From: CAVURW01 sp963743595
GTDB lineage: Bacteria; Verrucomicrobiota; Verrucomicrobiia; Methylacidiphilales; UBA1321
Reading direction: 5' to 3'
Length of the DNA: 64,000 nt
Assembly: GCA_963743595.1 (NCBI GenBank)
Contig: CAVURW010000036.1
Span: forward strand, 3,682 to 67,681
Part shown: positions 8,637 through 17,765 of the stretch, in pieces
How positions within the stretch are numbered: position 1 is the stretch's first letter
Layout: each line of letters starts with the position of its first letter
The notes under the pieces: model-generated
Databases searched by the model: none
Seen by the model: the letters and a program-made list of their open reading frames with translations, nothing else
Told to the model about the DNA's origin: nothing
Made by a program: the position numbers and the translations under genes

Positions 8637-11390
8637 ATGGGCGCACCGGATGGATTTTTTATCAACGGAATGTTGCTTTTTGAAACGGGGCCTTCACGGC
8701 ACACCTACCTTTCAAAAGGTTTTTACATCGACGTTCCCGATTTGGCCGGTGCGTCTTCTGCAAGGCGCGAAGAGTTTATCGATCAGATTAAGATCGTTCT
8801 TGGCATGGTCGATAGCACCACCAGTCTCCAGGTGCAGTGGTCGGTAGACAGCGATTATCGGGTAGAACTCGAAAACTATCGCAAGGTCACGGACGAAAAG
8901 TGCCGGAACCGTTTCACCAAGTACATTCGCTCCGAGCGGTACCACCGCTACATGGAAGCGGTGAATGAAGGTCGTCTGCGTCGCGAGCGTTTGGCCCTCT
9001 TCTTCACGATGAAGGCGGACTTGAGTTACAACAAATTCACCGGTCTGAAGGAGCACATGAACACGTTCCTTCGTCAGATGGATCGTAACTTCTCTGAAAA
9101 GATCGATACCGTTGCCCAGATCTTGCACCAAGGCAAAATCCGTCCGATGGATGACTTGGAGCATTACAAGTATTATAAGCGGTTTTTGAATCCCTCTCTC
9201 TCGATGGTTCCCGATCAGATCAATTGGGAAGCCTCGTTTGATCCGATGGCTACCATCCAGGAAAACTGCCTCTTCTCGGACTTCGTGACCTTCAAGGAAA
9301 ACGGCGAGACCGCTGGCCAGTTGGAAACGCAGATGGATTCCCTGGTGGGTAAGCAGAACCCGATTCACGCGCGTATGGATGATTTCTTCCACTCGCTTAT
9401 CGTCCTGAAACGCTGGCCTCGTACGACCTACGCTGGCTTAGTAACGATGTTGACAAATGCGGTGAGTTTAAATTACTCGATCACCCAGAACATCTACCCG
9501 ATCGATATCACTCGCGAAATCAAGAAGGAAGAAGCGATGATCGAGCGTTTGCAGGGGGATGCCGCAAACAACGGTAAAGTCTCGCTCTACCAAGCAATTT
9601 CCAAGAGGAACTCGAAGATCGCTTCGTTGATGGCTGGTTACACAGTTCCGTTTAACGTTCTGACGGTGATTCGCGTCTGGGATCGCACCCAAGAAGGCCT
9701 AACGACCAAGTGCGCCTCCATCAAGACCACGCTGCAAAACATGAACGGTGCGCAGTACCACCAGTGCAGCCACCCTGAGCAGATGAAGAATCTCTACTTT
9801 GAGACCTGGCCCGGTTGGACAGGTGGAAAAGTTCGCGACTGGGACATGTACGCGGAGAGTGATTATCTCGCGGATCTCGTCGCCATCAGCAGCTCGTTTG
9901 TCGGTCACATCATGAGTGGCGAAAGCTTGTACGATGGTGGTAAGGGCAGCTTGGTGGGCGTCCGCACGTTCGCGGGCGAAACACCCCAGCATGCATTGCT
10001 CGTAGGGATGGCCGGTGCCGGTAAGACCTTCGCAGTTATCGATTTGTTGACTCAAAGCGAGTGCTTCTACGACTACACCGCGATCATCGAAGAGGGTTTG
10101 AGCTACGGTGTGTGGACCCAGACGATGGGATGTAGTCCCATCATCCTTCACCCGGACAGTAACCAAACGATTAACTACTTCGATACGCTCCAGGCACCGC
10201 TCTCCGGTTTGAACATGTCGGCGGGTGTGGCTCTCTGCTTAAAGATGATCGGTGCTTCCGGTGACGAAGATACGAACAATCAGCGCGCGGCCATGATCGG
10301 CGAGTACATCAGCCAGCTCTATACGGATGCGTTCGACGACTGGCGTTCCCGTAACGAAGACAAGATCGATGAACTGACCCGGTTTGCCTACGCAATGGAA
10401 GAGTACCGCAAGGCGAATCTGCCTCCCGGTTCTTCCTCCACGGAAGCCTACGTTGACATGCGCGACATGGCTCGGAATCGGCCCGATAAGTACGAGGAAG
10501 CGCTGCAGCAGCCCTCTGAAGACGACGTGGTACGCTTCTCGAAGAATCAAGTGGGTCAAGACTTAGTCCGTAACTTGGCTTTCGCGTTCTTTGAACCCGA
10601 GCAATTCCCGACGCACACCAGCTTGGTGGAAATGATGCGATACGGTCGGATGCCTCACCACAAGAAGGATGATACCGACTACATGTCGTCGCTCTTGGCC
10701 GCGTGGTGCCGCGCAAACGGTAAGAACGGTCCGCTCTTCGATGGTGTGACGAACATCACGTTGACGGGTAAAGTCACGCACTTCGAATTGGGTCTGATTC
10801 CAGAATCGAATAAGGAATTGAAAGAGGCCGCTGGCTTCCTCGTGGCGAACTTCGTTCGTCAAAAGATCATCACCATGCCTCGCGCCTCCCGCAAACGGCT
10901 AGTGTTCGAGGAAATGGTACGGTTCCTTGGCGTTAAAGGCGGCGACAAGATCGTCTCTGAAAGTTACGCCCAGATGCGTAAGTTCGGTTGCTGGGTTATC
11001 TCGATCGTGCAGCAGTACGCGCAGTTCCAACACTCGCCGCTCCGCCCGATCTTGGTGGGTAACTCGAAGATGTTTCTGATCATGAAACAGAACGATCGCC
11101 GCGAGTTGGTCGATCTGGCGAACGACATCGGTCTTCCTGACACCGTTCAACACACGATTCTCGATTACCGCTTGCCTGAACACCAAAACGCGAGAGATCG
11201 CGCCAGCTACTACACCGTGTTTGCCTTGGACGGCGCAACGAATCCTTGCGGAACGATCAAGTGCAAGTGCGATCCTGTGATGATCTACGTGGCGAGCTCG
11301 AACGGTGCTTTGTTCGATAAGCGTGCCAAGGCGCTTGCGAAATATCCCGACGTCATCGACGGGATCTTCGCCGAGGCTTTAAACAAGTAA
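8637..11390 (+). CDS. VirB4/TraC-family type IV secretion ATPase
   Basis: A 917-residue ATPase resembling VirB4/TrbE/TraC, the cytoplasmic motor of type IV secretion and conjugation. The N-terminal half (1-430) is the less conserved membrane-proximal domain. The C-terminal RecA-like domain has Walker A GMAGAGKT (about residues 456-463), Walker B RLVFEEMVRFL (near 755), a QQYAQF segment like the RecA-type sensor, and MFLIMKQNDRRELVDLAN, typical of VirB4 C-termini. GGAG lies nine bases before the ATG. It closes a three-gene operon followed by a strong terminator. No relaxase, VirD4 coupling protein, VirB6, B8-B10 or pilin gene is nearby, so any machine it powers is incomplete here or encoded elsewhere. 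Function in export or DNA transfer is not shown. Confidence 0.85.
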   Translation: MGAPDGFFINGMLLFETGPSRHTYLSKGFYIDVPDLAGASSARREEFIDQIKIVLGMVDSTTSLQVQWSVDSDYRVELENYRKVTDEKCRNRFTKYIRSERYHRYMEAVNEGRLRRERLALFFTMKADLSYNKFTGLKEHMNTFLRQMDRNFSEKIDTVAQILHQGKIRPMDDLEHYKYYKRFLNPSLSMVPDQINWEASFDPMATIQENCLFSDFVTFKENGETAGQLETQMDSLVGKQNPIHARMDDFFHSLIVLKRWPRTTYAGLVTMLTNAVSLNYSITQNIYPIDITREIKKEEAMIERLQGDAANNGKVSLYQAISKRNSKIASLMAGYTVPFNVLTVIRVWDRTQEGLTTKCASIKTTLQNMNGAQYHQCSHPEQMKNLYFETWPGWTGGKVRDWDMYAESDYLADLVAISSSFVGHIMSGESLYDGGKGSLVGVRTFAGETPQHALLVGMAGAGKTFAVIDLLTQSECFYDYTAIIEEGLSYGVWTQTMGCSPIILHPDSNQTINYFDTLQAPLSGLNMSAGVALCLKMIGASGDEDTNNQRAAMIGEYISQLYTDAFDDWRSRNEDKIDELTRFAYAMEEYRKANLPPGSSSTEAYVDMRDMARNRPDKYEEALQQPSEDDVVRFSKNQVGQDLVRNLAFAFFEPEQFPTHTSLVEMMRYGRMPHHKKDDTDYMSSLLAAWCRANGKNGPLFDGVTNITLTGKVTHFELGLIPESNKELKEAAGFLVANFVRQKIITMPRASRKRLVFEEMVRFLGVKGGDKIVSESYAQMRKFGCWVISIVQQYAQFQHSPLRPILVGNSKMFLIMKQNDRRELVDLANDIGLPDTVQHTILDYRLPEHQNARDRASYYTVFALDGATNPCGTIKCKCDPVMIYVASSNGALFDKRAKALAKYPDVIDGIFAEALNK

Positions 11391-11409
11391 TTCACCGAAA
11401 CTTCTGGAG

Positions 11410-11444
11410 GCCGCCGAATCGAAGGGTTCGGCGGCTTTTTGTTT
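11410..11444 (+). terminator. Rho-independent terminator after the VirB4-like gene
   Basis: A perfect 9-bp stem (GCCGCCGAA pairing with TTCGGCGGC, loop of 8) is followed directly by TTTTTGTTT. It lies 20 bp after the VirB4-like stop and should end that operon. Confidence 0.92.
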
Positions 11445-11489
11445 CGCGGTGTAATATAAGGCCCGCTTCTCGACTCAAAAAAGTCTAGC

Positions 11490-11520
11490 TTGTCTAATCG
11501 GTCAACTCCGGTAGTTGACT
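11490..11520 (+). promoter_or_regulatory. candidate operator upstream of the TolC-type gene
   Basis: GTCAACT (11501-11507) and AGTTGAC (11513-11519) form a perfect 7-bp inverted repeat with a 5-bp centre. An ATCGGTC half-site (11497-11503) overlaps its left arm. The nonamer AGTCAACTA, read on the minus strand at 11512-11520, also occurs at 50527-50535 in the promoter of the TetR gene. ATCGGTC is also half of the palindrome bound by NemR-like TetR proteins. Operator function is inferred. Confidence 0.45.
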
Positions 11521-11550
11521 AATAATGGAGGAGCCGTATGCTGCGCAATT

Positions 11551-13059
11551 ATGTTTGAACGGAATGCGTTATTCGCGGGAGCAGGATTGGTCGCAGTTTT
11601 GGTGTTGAGCAGTTGCACAGTCGGACCAAATTATGTGCAACCCACCGTGCCTCATCCCGCCAAGTACAAAGAAGGTGCGGGCTGGAAGGATGCGGAGCCG
11701 CGGGATCAAATTGCTAAGGGCGATTGGTACCGCGTGTTCGGCGATTCCAAGCTGAACGAGCTGGAGGCTGAGGCGACCCAATCGAATCAAACGCTAAAGG
11801 CCGCCTTCGAGCGGGTGGAAGAAGCTCGCTCCACTGCCCGCGAATCGGCCGCGCAATTTTACCCCACCCTGAACACCCAGCCCTACGCGAATCGCTCGCG
11901 GATTTCCCCAAACAACGGCGAGCAACATTCGCTTTCGTCGAAACCGGCAGCCCACACGTACAACGAGTTTTACGTTCCTTTCGATCTCAGCTACGAGCTG
12001 GATCTCTGGGGTCGCGTTCGCCGCACCTTTGAGTCGAGCGAGGCGAGTGCTCAGGCATCCCTGGCCGATTACGAAAACGTGTGGCTCGGTCTGAAATCGG
12101 ACCTAGCGGTCGATTATTTCACGCTTCGGACGTTGGATTCCCAGATCGATGTGGAAAAGGCTTCTATCGATGCGCGCCAGAAGGAATTGGACCTCACGAA
12201 GAGCCGGTTTGCTGGCGGAATAAATACGGAGCTGGACGTGCAATTGGCCGAAGCCGAACTGGCGGCGGCGCAGTCGCAATTGGACTCGTTGCAACAAAAT
12301 CGTGCCGAGACGGAGCACGCGATTGCCGTCTTGGTTGGGGTGCCCCCGGAAGGGTTCAGCATAGCAGCAAATGGCTCGAAGCTCTCGCCGCCCTCGGTTC
12401 CGGCGGGTCTGCCATCGGATCTTTTGGAACGGCGTCCCGATGTGGCGGCTGCCGAGCGACGTGTCGCCGCCCAGAACGCCCAGATCGGCGTGGCAATCGC
12501 CGCGTACTACCCCGTGGTGCGTCTGACGGGATATTCGGGACTCGATTCCGGTGATATTTCAACGCTGGTCAATTGGCAAAGCCGTGTGTGGTCGCTCGGT
12601 CCGAATATCACGCTTCCGATCTTTGAAGGTGGCCAGATTTCGGCGAACGTGCGCCTGCAACGGTCGACGTACGAAGAGAACGTGGCGAACTATCGGCAAC
12701 AGGTTTTGGTGGCGTTTCGCGATGTGGAAGATAGCCTGAGCGACCTGCGTTATCTGGCGCAGCAAGAGGAGGCTCAGAACCGCGCATACCAAGCCTACGC
12801 GAAGACGCTGGAGCTGACGATTGAGCGGTACAAGACGGGGTTGGTTTCGTACTTCGACGTAACGACAGCGGAGGGCGATGAGCTGAACGCGCAACAGACC
12901 CTAGTGCAAATTCGCGGTCAACGCATGAACTCCACGGTGCGTTTGATCAAAGCGCTGGGTGGTGGTTGGAACGATGAGCCGCCCCTCTTTGGAGCGGATG
13001 CTCGGCATGCCGATCCGAACCCAAAAGGCGTCTCAATCGGCAGCGATACGATGCCATAG
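11551..13059 (+). CDS. TolC/NodT-family outer-membrane efflux lipoprotein
   Basis: The outer-membrane channel of a tripartite efflux pump. I choose the ATG at 11551 (MFERNALFAGAG), which gives a signal peptide ending in the lipobox LSSC (Cys22). CTVGPNYVQP follows, the hallmark of NodT/OprM lipoproteins. Two outer-membrane-efflux repeats follow (about 60-260 and 275-465), including ERRPDVAAAERRVAAQNAQIG and NITLPIFEGGQI. The 502-residue length is normal. GGAGGA lies 18 bases upstream of this ATG but only five from an out-of-frame ATG at 11538, which encodes a six-residue peptide overlapping the start. A TTG at 11515 is a weaker alternative. Membrane-fusion and RND partners are absent from the window, so it is an orphan here. 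Confidence 0.92.
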   Translation: MFERNALFAGAGLVAVLVLSSCTVGPNYVQPTVPHPAKYKEGAGWKDAEPRDQIAKGDWYRVFGDSKLNELEAEATQSNQTLKAAFERVEEARSTARESAAQFYPTLNTQPYANRSRISPNNGEQHSLSSKPAAHTYNEFYVPFDLSYELDLWGRVRRTFESSEASAQASLADYENVWLGLKSDLAVDYFTLRTLDSQIDVEKASIDARQKELDLTKSRFAGGINTELDVQLAEAELAAAQSQLDSLQQNRAETEHAIAVLVGVPPEGFSIAANGSKLSPPSVPAGLPSDLLERRPDVAAAERRVAAQNAQIGVAIAAYYPVVRLTGYSGLDSGDISTLVNWQSRVWSLGPNITLPIFEGGQISANVRLQRSTYEENVANYRQQVLVAFRDVEDSLSDLRYLAQQEEAQNRAYQAYAKTLELTIERYKTGLVSYFDVTTAEGDELNAQQTLVQIRGQRMNSTVRLIKALGGGWNDEPPLFGADARHADPNPKGVSIGSDTMP

Positions 13060-13077
13060 AGCGGCTCATTTACGCCT

Positions 13078-13872
13078 TTACGCGATAGTGATCTGAGTCG
13101 GCTTACGCTTCTCAAACCGAGTAACCGTGGTGTAACCAACTTCGCGGGCGAGTGCGTAAGCTTGGTCGAATGCGTAGGCCACTTCTTTCGGGTCGTGCGA
13201 ATCGGAGTTGATAATGATGGGAATGTTTCGCGCAAAGGCCATCTGCAGAAATTGCTTGCTGGGATAGATCTCGCCGACGTCCTTCCGAAGGCCAGCCGTG
13301 TTGATCTCCAGTACGCCACCGCAATCGGCGATTGCATCGAGCGGGCCGGTGTAAAAGCGTGAGAGATCTCCAGCAGGGCGATGGCCAAACTTCTTAGCCA
13401 GATCGGGATGTGCGTAAAAATCGAAAAGTTTCGATTGAATCATTTGCGTGTACGCCCCGAAGTAGAACGACCAGATTTCCTCTACCGGTTGCTCCGTCCA
13501 TCGCTTCAGATGCTTGGGATTGTCGACGTCCCACTCCGGCGTTATGTAGTGGACTGAACCGATAAGGAAATCCCAGTCCGCCGCAGCCGCAAGGTAACGG
13601 ATGTGATCTTCAAAACCGGGAATGAAATCACATTCCAGCCCGAGACGGATGGGGTAGTCTGGGAACTCGCTACGCACCTCTTGGACCAATGCCAAATAAG
13701 TGAGGAACTCCTCCGGAGCCATGCGCCATTCATCGAATTGAGTAGGCATGGGATTGTGATCCGAAAAGCCAATTTCAACGAGGCCCGCCGCCTGTGCCGC
13801 AGCCACATACTCCCGTGGATGACCGACCGCGTGGTCGCAGAGAGGCGTGTGAATATGGTAATCGGTTCGCAT
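13078..13872 (-). CDS. PHP-domain phosphatase, histidinol-phosphatase type (HisK/HisJ)
   Basis: A PHP-superfamily metal-dependent phosphatase resembling Bacillus histidinol-phosphatase, which removes phosphate from L-histidinol phosphate in histidine synthesis. PHP motif I is DYHIHTPLCDHAVG at the N-terminus. FSDHNP, ECDFIP, GSVHYI, YAHPDLAKKF, LEINTAG and NSDSHDP follow in family order and supply the trinuclear metal ligands. The 264-residue length is normal. I take the ATG at 13872, which puts the HIHT motif at the usual place; an ATG four codons earlier (13884) is also possible. No other his gene is close. It converges on the TolC-type gene with only 18 bp between stops. Confidence 0.85.
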   Translation of the reverse strand: MRTDYHIHTPLCDHAVGHPREYVAAAQAAGLVEIGFSDHNPMPTQFDEWRMAPEEFLTYLALVQEVRSEFPDYPIRLGLECDFIPGFEDHIRYLAAAADWDFLIGSVHYITPEWDVDNPKHLKRWTEQPVEEIWSFYFGAYTQMIQSKLFDFYAHPDLAKKFGHRPAGDLSRFYTGPLDAIADCGGVLEINTAGLRKDVGEIYPSKQFLQMAFARNIPIIINSDSHDPKEVAYAFDQAYALAREVGYTTVTRFEKRKPTQITIA

Positions 13873-13970
13873 TCTGGAGAGCATAACCGGAGAGGTCCGG
13901 GGTGGCTATCGGTTTTGACGCTCGGCTTATTTGTAGGGAAGAAAGTTAAATGAGCTAATTACGCAGGTGT

Positions 13971-14387
13971 GTGCGTTACCTTGATCCCAAGAACGATCTT
14001 GTTTTTAAGCGGGTGTTCGGCGAGAAGCCGCACATCCTGCGGGCATTTCTCAACGCTGTTTTGCCACTCCCTCATGACAAAAAAATCGAGTCGCTGGAAT
14101 ATCTCACTCCTGAACAAGTTCCCCGCCTTCCCTTACTCAAATACACGATCGTAGACGTGCGGTGCCGCGACCAAAAAGGCCGCCAATTCATCGTGGAAAT
14201 GCAAATGAACTGGACCCGCGCGTTCTTGAATCGTGTTTTGTTCAATGCCAGCGAAGCTTATGTCAACCAACTGGATCAGGGAGAGCAGTACGAATTGCTT
14301 CAACCCGTGATTGGGCTGAGTCTGCTCGACGACATTTTCGAGCGAAGCACCGAGGAGTTTGTCATCACTACAAAATGGTCAGCGTAA
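13971..14387 (+). pseudogene. truncated Rpn-like PD-(D/E)XK nuclease/transposase
   Basis: The N-terminal part of a Rpn/PDDEXK_2 family protein (recombination-promoting nuclease, often annotated as transposase). MRYLDPKNDLVFKRVFGEKPHILRAFLNAVLPL is the usual opening. DVRCRDQKGRQFIVEMQM contains the nuclease core: D, then the E-x-Q motif. It breaks off after 138 residues (FVITTKWSA), whereas family members run to about 280-320 residues, so the C-terminal half is missing. The start is GTG at 13971. It sits between two convergent housekeeping loci. I read it as a decayed remnant, although residual nuclease activity cannot be ruled out because the catalytic core is present. Confidence 0.7.
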
Positions 14388-14412
14388 AACAGCAGTTGAT
14401 TTTCCTGTGCCA

Positions 14413-15867
14413 CTAAATCGGCGGACGCTCTTTATGATACGGCGTTGATTGCTCAAAAGCATGCGCCACGCGGAGCATCGTCTCCTCGCCCCAGCGCGGG
14501 CCGATGATTTGGAGACCGATCGGAAGCTTGGGCGATTCCGTAAATCCACAGGGAATCGAGACGCCACAAACACCGGCCAAATTCACCGCGATTGTGAAGA
14601 TGTCCGCCAGGTACATCTGCAACGGATCTTGCGTTCGCTCGCCGATTTTAAACGCGGCCGTTGGTGAGGTGGGCGTGACAAGCGCATCGCATTCCATAAA
14701 CGCGTTTTTGAAGTCGTTGGCGATGAGCTGCCGGACCTTCTGCGCCCGCGCGTAATAGGCGTCGTGGTAACCGCTGCTCAGCACGTAGGTACCCAGGATG
14801 ATGCGTCGTTTCACTTCCGGCCCGAACCCCTCGGCCCGCGTCTTTTCGTAATGCTCCAGCACGCCGGAAGTGCCCTTAGCCCGATGACCGTAGCGCACGC
14901 CATCGAACCGCGCGAGGTTGGCGGACGCTTCTGCCGTTGCGATGATGTAATAGACCGCGACCGCGTACTTGGTGTGAGGCAAGCTCACCGGGACGATTTC
15001 CGCGCCGAGGCTCTTGTAATGCTCAATCGCCGCGCGGATGGATTTCTCGACGGCGGGATCAATTCCCTCGATAAAATATTCCTTCGGAACACCGAGCTTC
15101 ACGCCGGTGAGATCGCTCTTTTCCAGTGCTTTCCGATAATTTGGCACGGGCGTATTCACGCTGGTGTTGTCCTTAGGATCGTGACCCGAGATCACCTCTA
15201 GCAAGAGCGCGGCATCTTCCACCGTGCGGGTGAATGTGCCGATTTGATCCAGGCTCGAGGCGAACGCGACCAACCCATAGCGGGAGACGCGACCGTAGGT
15301 CGGTTTCAGACCCACGCAACCGCAGAGTGCGGCCGGTTGGCGGATCGAGCCACCGGTATCGGTGCCAAGTGCTGCGAACGCCTCGAAACCGCCGACTGCC
15401 GCCGCTGAACCGCCCGAAGAACCGCCGGGAATGCGTGTGGTATCCCACGGATTCCGAGTGATGCCCCACGACGAGTTTTCCGTCGAACTGCCCATCGCGA
15501 ATTCGTCCATATTCGTACGACCCACCAGCAAGGCACCGGCTTGGCGTAATTTCGTGATCACCGTGGCGTCGTAAGGGGCGACGTAGCCAGCCAGGATCTT
15601 CGATGAACACGTAAGCGGATCGCCCTGCACGGAGATGACGTCTTTGATGGCGATCGGGACACCGCCTAGCACCTGTTCCGGGCTTGTTTTGACGTTCGCT
15701 GCGGCTGTTTTAGCCTGATCTAGGTTCAGGTGATTGTAGGCCTTGAGTTGCGGGTCAACCTTGGAAATACGCGCGGCGAGGGCATCAAGCACTGACGAAG
15801 GCGTGAGAGTGCCGGATTGGTATTCTTTGAGTAGCTGTGTGATGGGATGAGAGAGGAGATCGGACAT
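14413..15867 (-). CDS. gatA: Asp-tRNA(Asn)/Glu-tRNA(Gln) amidotransferase subunit A
   Basis: The amidase subunit of GatCAB, which releases ammonia from glutamine and uses it to amidate misacylated Glu-tRNA(Gln) or Asp-tRNA(Asn). The Ser-cisSer-Lys triad of amidase-signature enzymes is visible: Lys75 in PIAIKDV, Ser150 in PGGSSGGS and nucleophile Ser174 in TDTGGSIRQPAA. The 484-residue length is normal. gatC lies 19 bp upstream in the same operon, while gatB is not in the window. Its presence implies that the organism uses indirect aminoacylation for at least one of these tRNAs. Confidence 0.97.
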   Translation of the reverse strand: MSDLLSHPITQLLKEYQSGTLTPSSVLDALAARISKVDPQLKAYNHLNLDQAKTAAANVKTSPEQVLGGVPIAIKDVISVQGDPLTCSSKILAGYVAPYDATVITKLRQAGALLVGRTNMDEFAMGSSTENSSWGITRNPWDTTRIPGGSSGGSAAAVGGFEAFAALGTDTGGSIRQPAALCGCVGLKPTYGRVSRYGLVAFASSLDQIGTFTRTVEDAALLLEVISGHDPKDNTSVNTPVPNYRKALEKSDLTGVKLGVPKEYFIEGIDPAVEKSIRAAIEHYKSLGAEIVPVSLPHTKYAVAVYYIIATAEASANLARFDGVRYGHRAKGTSGVLEHYEKTRAEGFGPEVKRRIILGTYVLSSGYHDAYYARAQKVRQLIANDFKNAFMECDALVTPTSPTAAFKIGERTQDPLQMYLADIFTIAVNLAGVCGVSIPCGFTESPKLPIGLQIIGPRWGEETMLRVAHAFEQSTPYHKERPPI

Positions 15868-15886
15868 AAAAATGGCGGAAAAAAGG

Positions 15887-16192
15887 CTACTCCACGATGC
15901 GTGGCATGAGGAAAAGGTTGTTCTCGTGAGCGGGGGCGTTGGCGAGCGCCTGTTCAGCGGTCAGAGAGGGTTGCAGGATATCGGCGCGCAGGCGGTTCTG
16001 TAGATCGGGTTCACCTAGGAGAGAGACACCGGAGATATCGGCTTCGGCGAGGAGATTCACGTAACTGAGCACGTCGACCAGCTGTTTCTGAAAAAGCGCC
16101 TGTTCTTCGGCAGAGAGGCTCATTCGGGCGAGATCGGCCACATAGGCGACGTCGATATCAACGGTGGTTTTGGGAGTAAATGCTTCCGACAT
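15887..16192 (-). CDS. gatC: Asp-tRNA(Asn)/Glu-tRNA(Gln) amidotransferase subunit C
   Basis: The small subunit of GatCAB that wraps around GatA and stabilises its contact with GatB. The start at 16192 gives a 101-residue protein, with DVAYVADLARMSLSAEEQ matching the conserved GatC N-terminal helix. The C-terminus (LTAEQALANAPAHENNLFLMPRIVE) has the usual 'NAP...F.VP.I.E' ending. A longer in-frame extension to 16414 overlaps the divergent hydrolase gene and has no family character, so I reject it. Cotranscribed with gatA. Confidence 0.94.
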   Translation of the reverse strand: MSEAFTPKTTVDIDVAYVADLARMSLSAEEQALFQKQLVDVLSYVNLLAEADISGVSLLGEPDLQNRLRADILQPSLTAEQALANAPAHENNLFLMPRIVE

Positions 16193-16276
16193 AGGAGAGA
16201 AGGCTAATCCACCTGGGTGAGCTGTTCCAGTCAATTTCCCGTGGCGTTGCCAGGAGGTGTGGAGTACGTTCCACGA

Positions 16277-17662
16277 ATGTTGCTGACGAATTTGACACGT
16301 AAAAACGAGATCGGGGCAAACTCGTACCTGATGGATTTTGGCGGGGATGGGCGCGTGGTGCTGGATGCCGGGATGCATCCCCGTGCGGAAAAGGACACGA
16401 TTATCCAGGCGCAACCGATGCTGGAGAAGCTGGCTTTCGATTCACTCACCGCCATTATGGTGAGCCATGCGCACCATGATCACACCGGGGCTTTGCCGCT
16501 CTTGATGCGGGATCACCCGAACGCGCGCGTTTTCATGAGTGAGCCGACCTATTTTCTCACCGAGCCGCTGCTGCATAACTCCGTGCAGGTCATGTTGAAG
16601 CAAAAGACGGAAAAAGGCATTCCGGAGTACCCGCTATTCACCCATCGCGAGCTCGATCAACTCGTCAAAATTTGGCAGGCCTGTGCGCTAAATCGGCCGT
16701 GGTCGTTTAAGGGCTATCCTAACCCGGACGACGCTGAGCCGCTCACGTTTCAATTCCACGATGCGGGCCATATTCTCGGATCGGTTGGCGTCGAGATACG
16801 ACATCGTGGGCAGGTCTATTTCTATACCGGCGACGTTAATTTCCGGGATCAAACGATCATGAAGGGAGCCGATTTTCCGCGGTCCGGCATCGACGTGCTG
16901 ATAATCGAAACAACACGGGGCGCTAATGCCAACCCACCAGGGTTCACCCGCGAGGGCGAAGTTGATCGCTTGTGCGCTTCGATCATCAAGACCTTCCAGC
17001 GCGGCGGCGCGGTTCTAATGCCCGTGTTTGCAATGGGCAAGACTCAGGAATTGTTGGCGACGCTCCACTTTTTGCAGCGACAGAAGAAGTTGCCGGAGAC
17101 TCCGATTTACATCGGTGGACTCGGGAGAAGTTTTTGTGATGTTTACGATAAGCTGGCGCATCGCTCGCGGCGTAAATATCCCAATTTGAATTTGTTGGAG
17201 GATATCGCTCCGCAAGTGATGGACGGTCGCTCCTTGCGCGTCTTCAGCCCAAAAAAAGGGCACATCTATCTCATTTCATCCGGCATGATGACCGAAAACA
17301 CGCTCTCGAATCTCTTTGCGCAGGTCTTTCTGACTCAGGAGCGGCACAGCATCTATTTCGTCGGTTATTGCGATCCCGAGTCGCCTGCGGGAAAGTTGAA
17401 AATGACGAAACGGGGTGGGGGAGTGACCTTGAACGATAACAACGGCGAACAACCTGTGAATTGCGAGATCGATAGCTTCGACTTCACGGCTCATGGTCAG
17501 CGCGAAGACATTCTGCAATACATCCGCGAGGTGCAGCCGCGCGAGGTCTTGCTGGTTCATGGAGATACGCCTGCTCTCGATTGGTTTAAGGCCGAGCTGA
17601 AGAGTTTGGAGCCGCAGATGAAAGTCACCTTGCCGCCGCCTGGGATAGCGATTGAGATTTAG
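16277..17662 (+). CDS. beta-CASP metallo-beta-lactamase fold RNase/hydrolase
   Basis: A zinc-dependent hydrolase of the beta-CASP group (CPSF73/Ysh1-like), members of which cleave RNA. Motif 2 is SHAHHDHTGALPLL (about residue 60). DAGHILGSVGVEI and FYTGDVNFRD follow as motifs 3 and 4. The beta-CASP insertion spans about 215-330, and LLVHGDTPALDWFK near the end matches the C-terminal beta-CASP/RMMBL region. The ATG at 16277 places the fold at the usual distance; a GTG at 16217 would extend it into the divergent gatC promoter region. The 461-residue length fits. The substrate is unknown, but RNA processing is the most likely role for this family. Confidence 0.82.
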   Translation: MLLTNLTRKNEIGANSYLMDFGGDGRVVLDAGMHPRAEKDTIIQAQPMLEKLAFDSLTAIMVSHAHHDHTGALPLLMRDHPNARVFMSEPTYFLTEPLLHNSVQVMLKQKTEKGIPEYPLFTHRELDQLVKIWQACALNRPWSFKGYPNPDDAEPLTFQFHDAGHILGSVGVEIRHRGQVYFYTGDVNFRDQTIMKGADFPRSGIDVLIIETTRGANANPPGFTREGEVDRLCASIIKTFQRGGAVLMPVFAMGKTQELLATLHFLQRQKKLPETPIYIGGLGRSFCDVYDKLAHRSRRKYPNLNLLEDIAPQVMDGRSLRVFSPKKGHIYLISSGMMTENTLSNLFAQVFLTQERHSIYFVGYCDPESPAGKLKMTKRGGGVTLNDNNGEQPVNCEIDSFDFTAHGQREDILQYIREVQPREVLLVHGDTPALDWFKAELKSLEPQMKVTLPPPGIAIEI

Positions 17663-17765
17663 TTCAGGCAAGACCTTCTTCCGAATCAGCTAATCTACTG
17701 TTGCGGGTAGCAATGTTTTTTGTTCGTATGAGTAAACAGGGCCGATTTGTTTTTCGGATTTAGCC

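Noticed and set aside
7615..11390. Integrative conjugative element
   Set aside because: No relaxase, coupling protein, integrase or attachment repeats; base composition matches the flanks.
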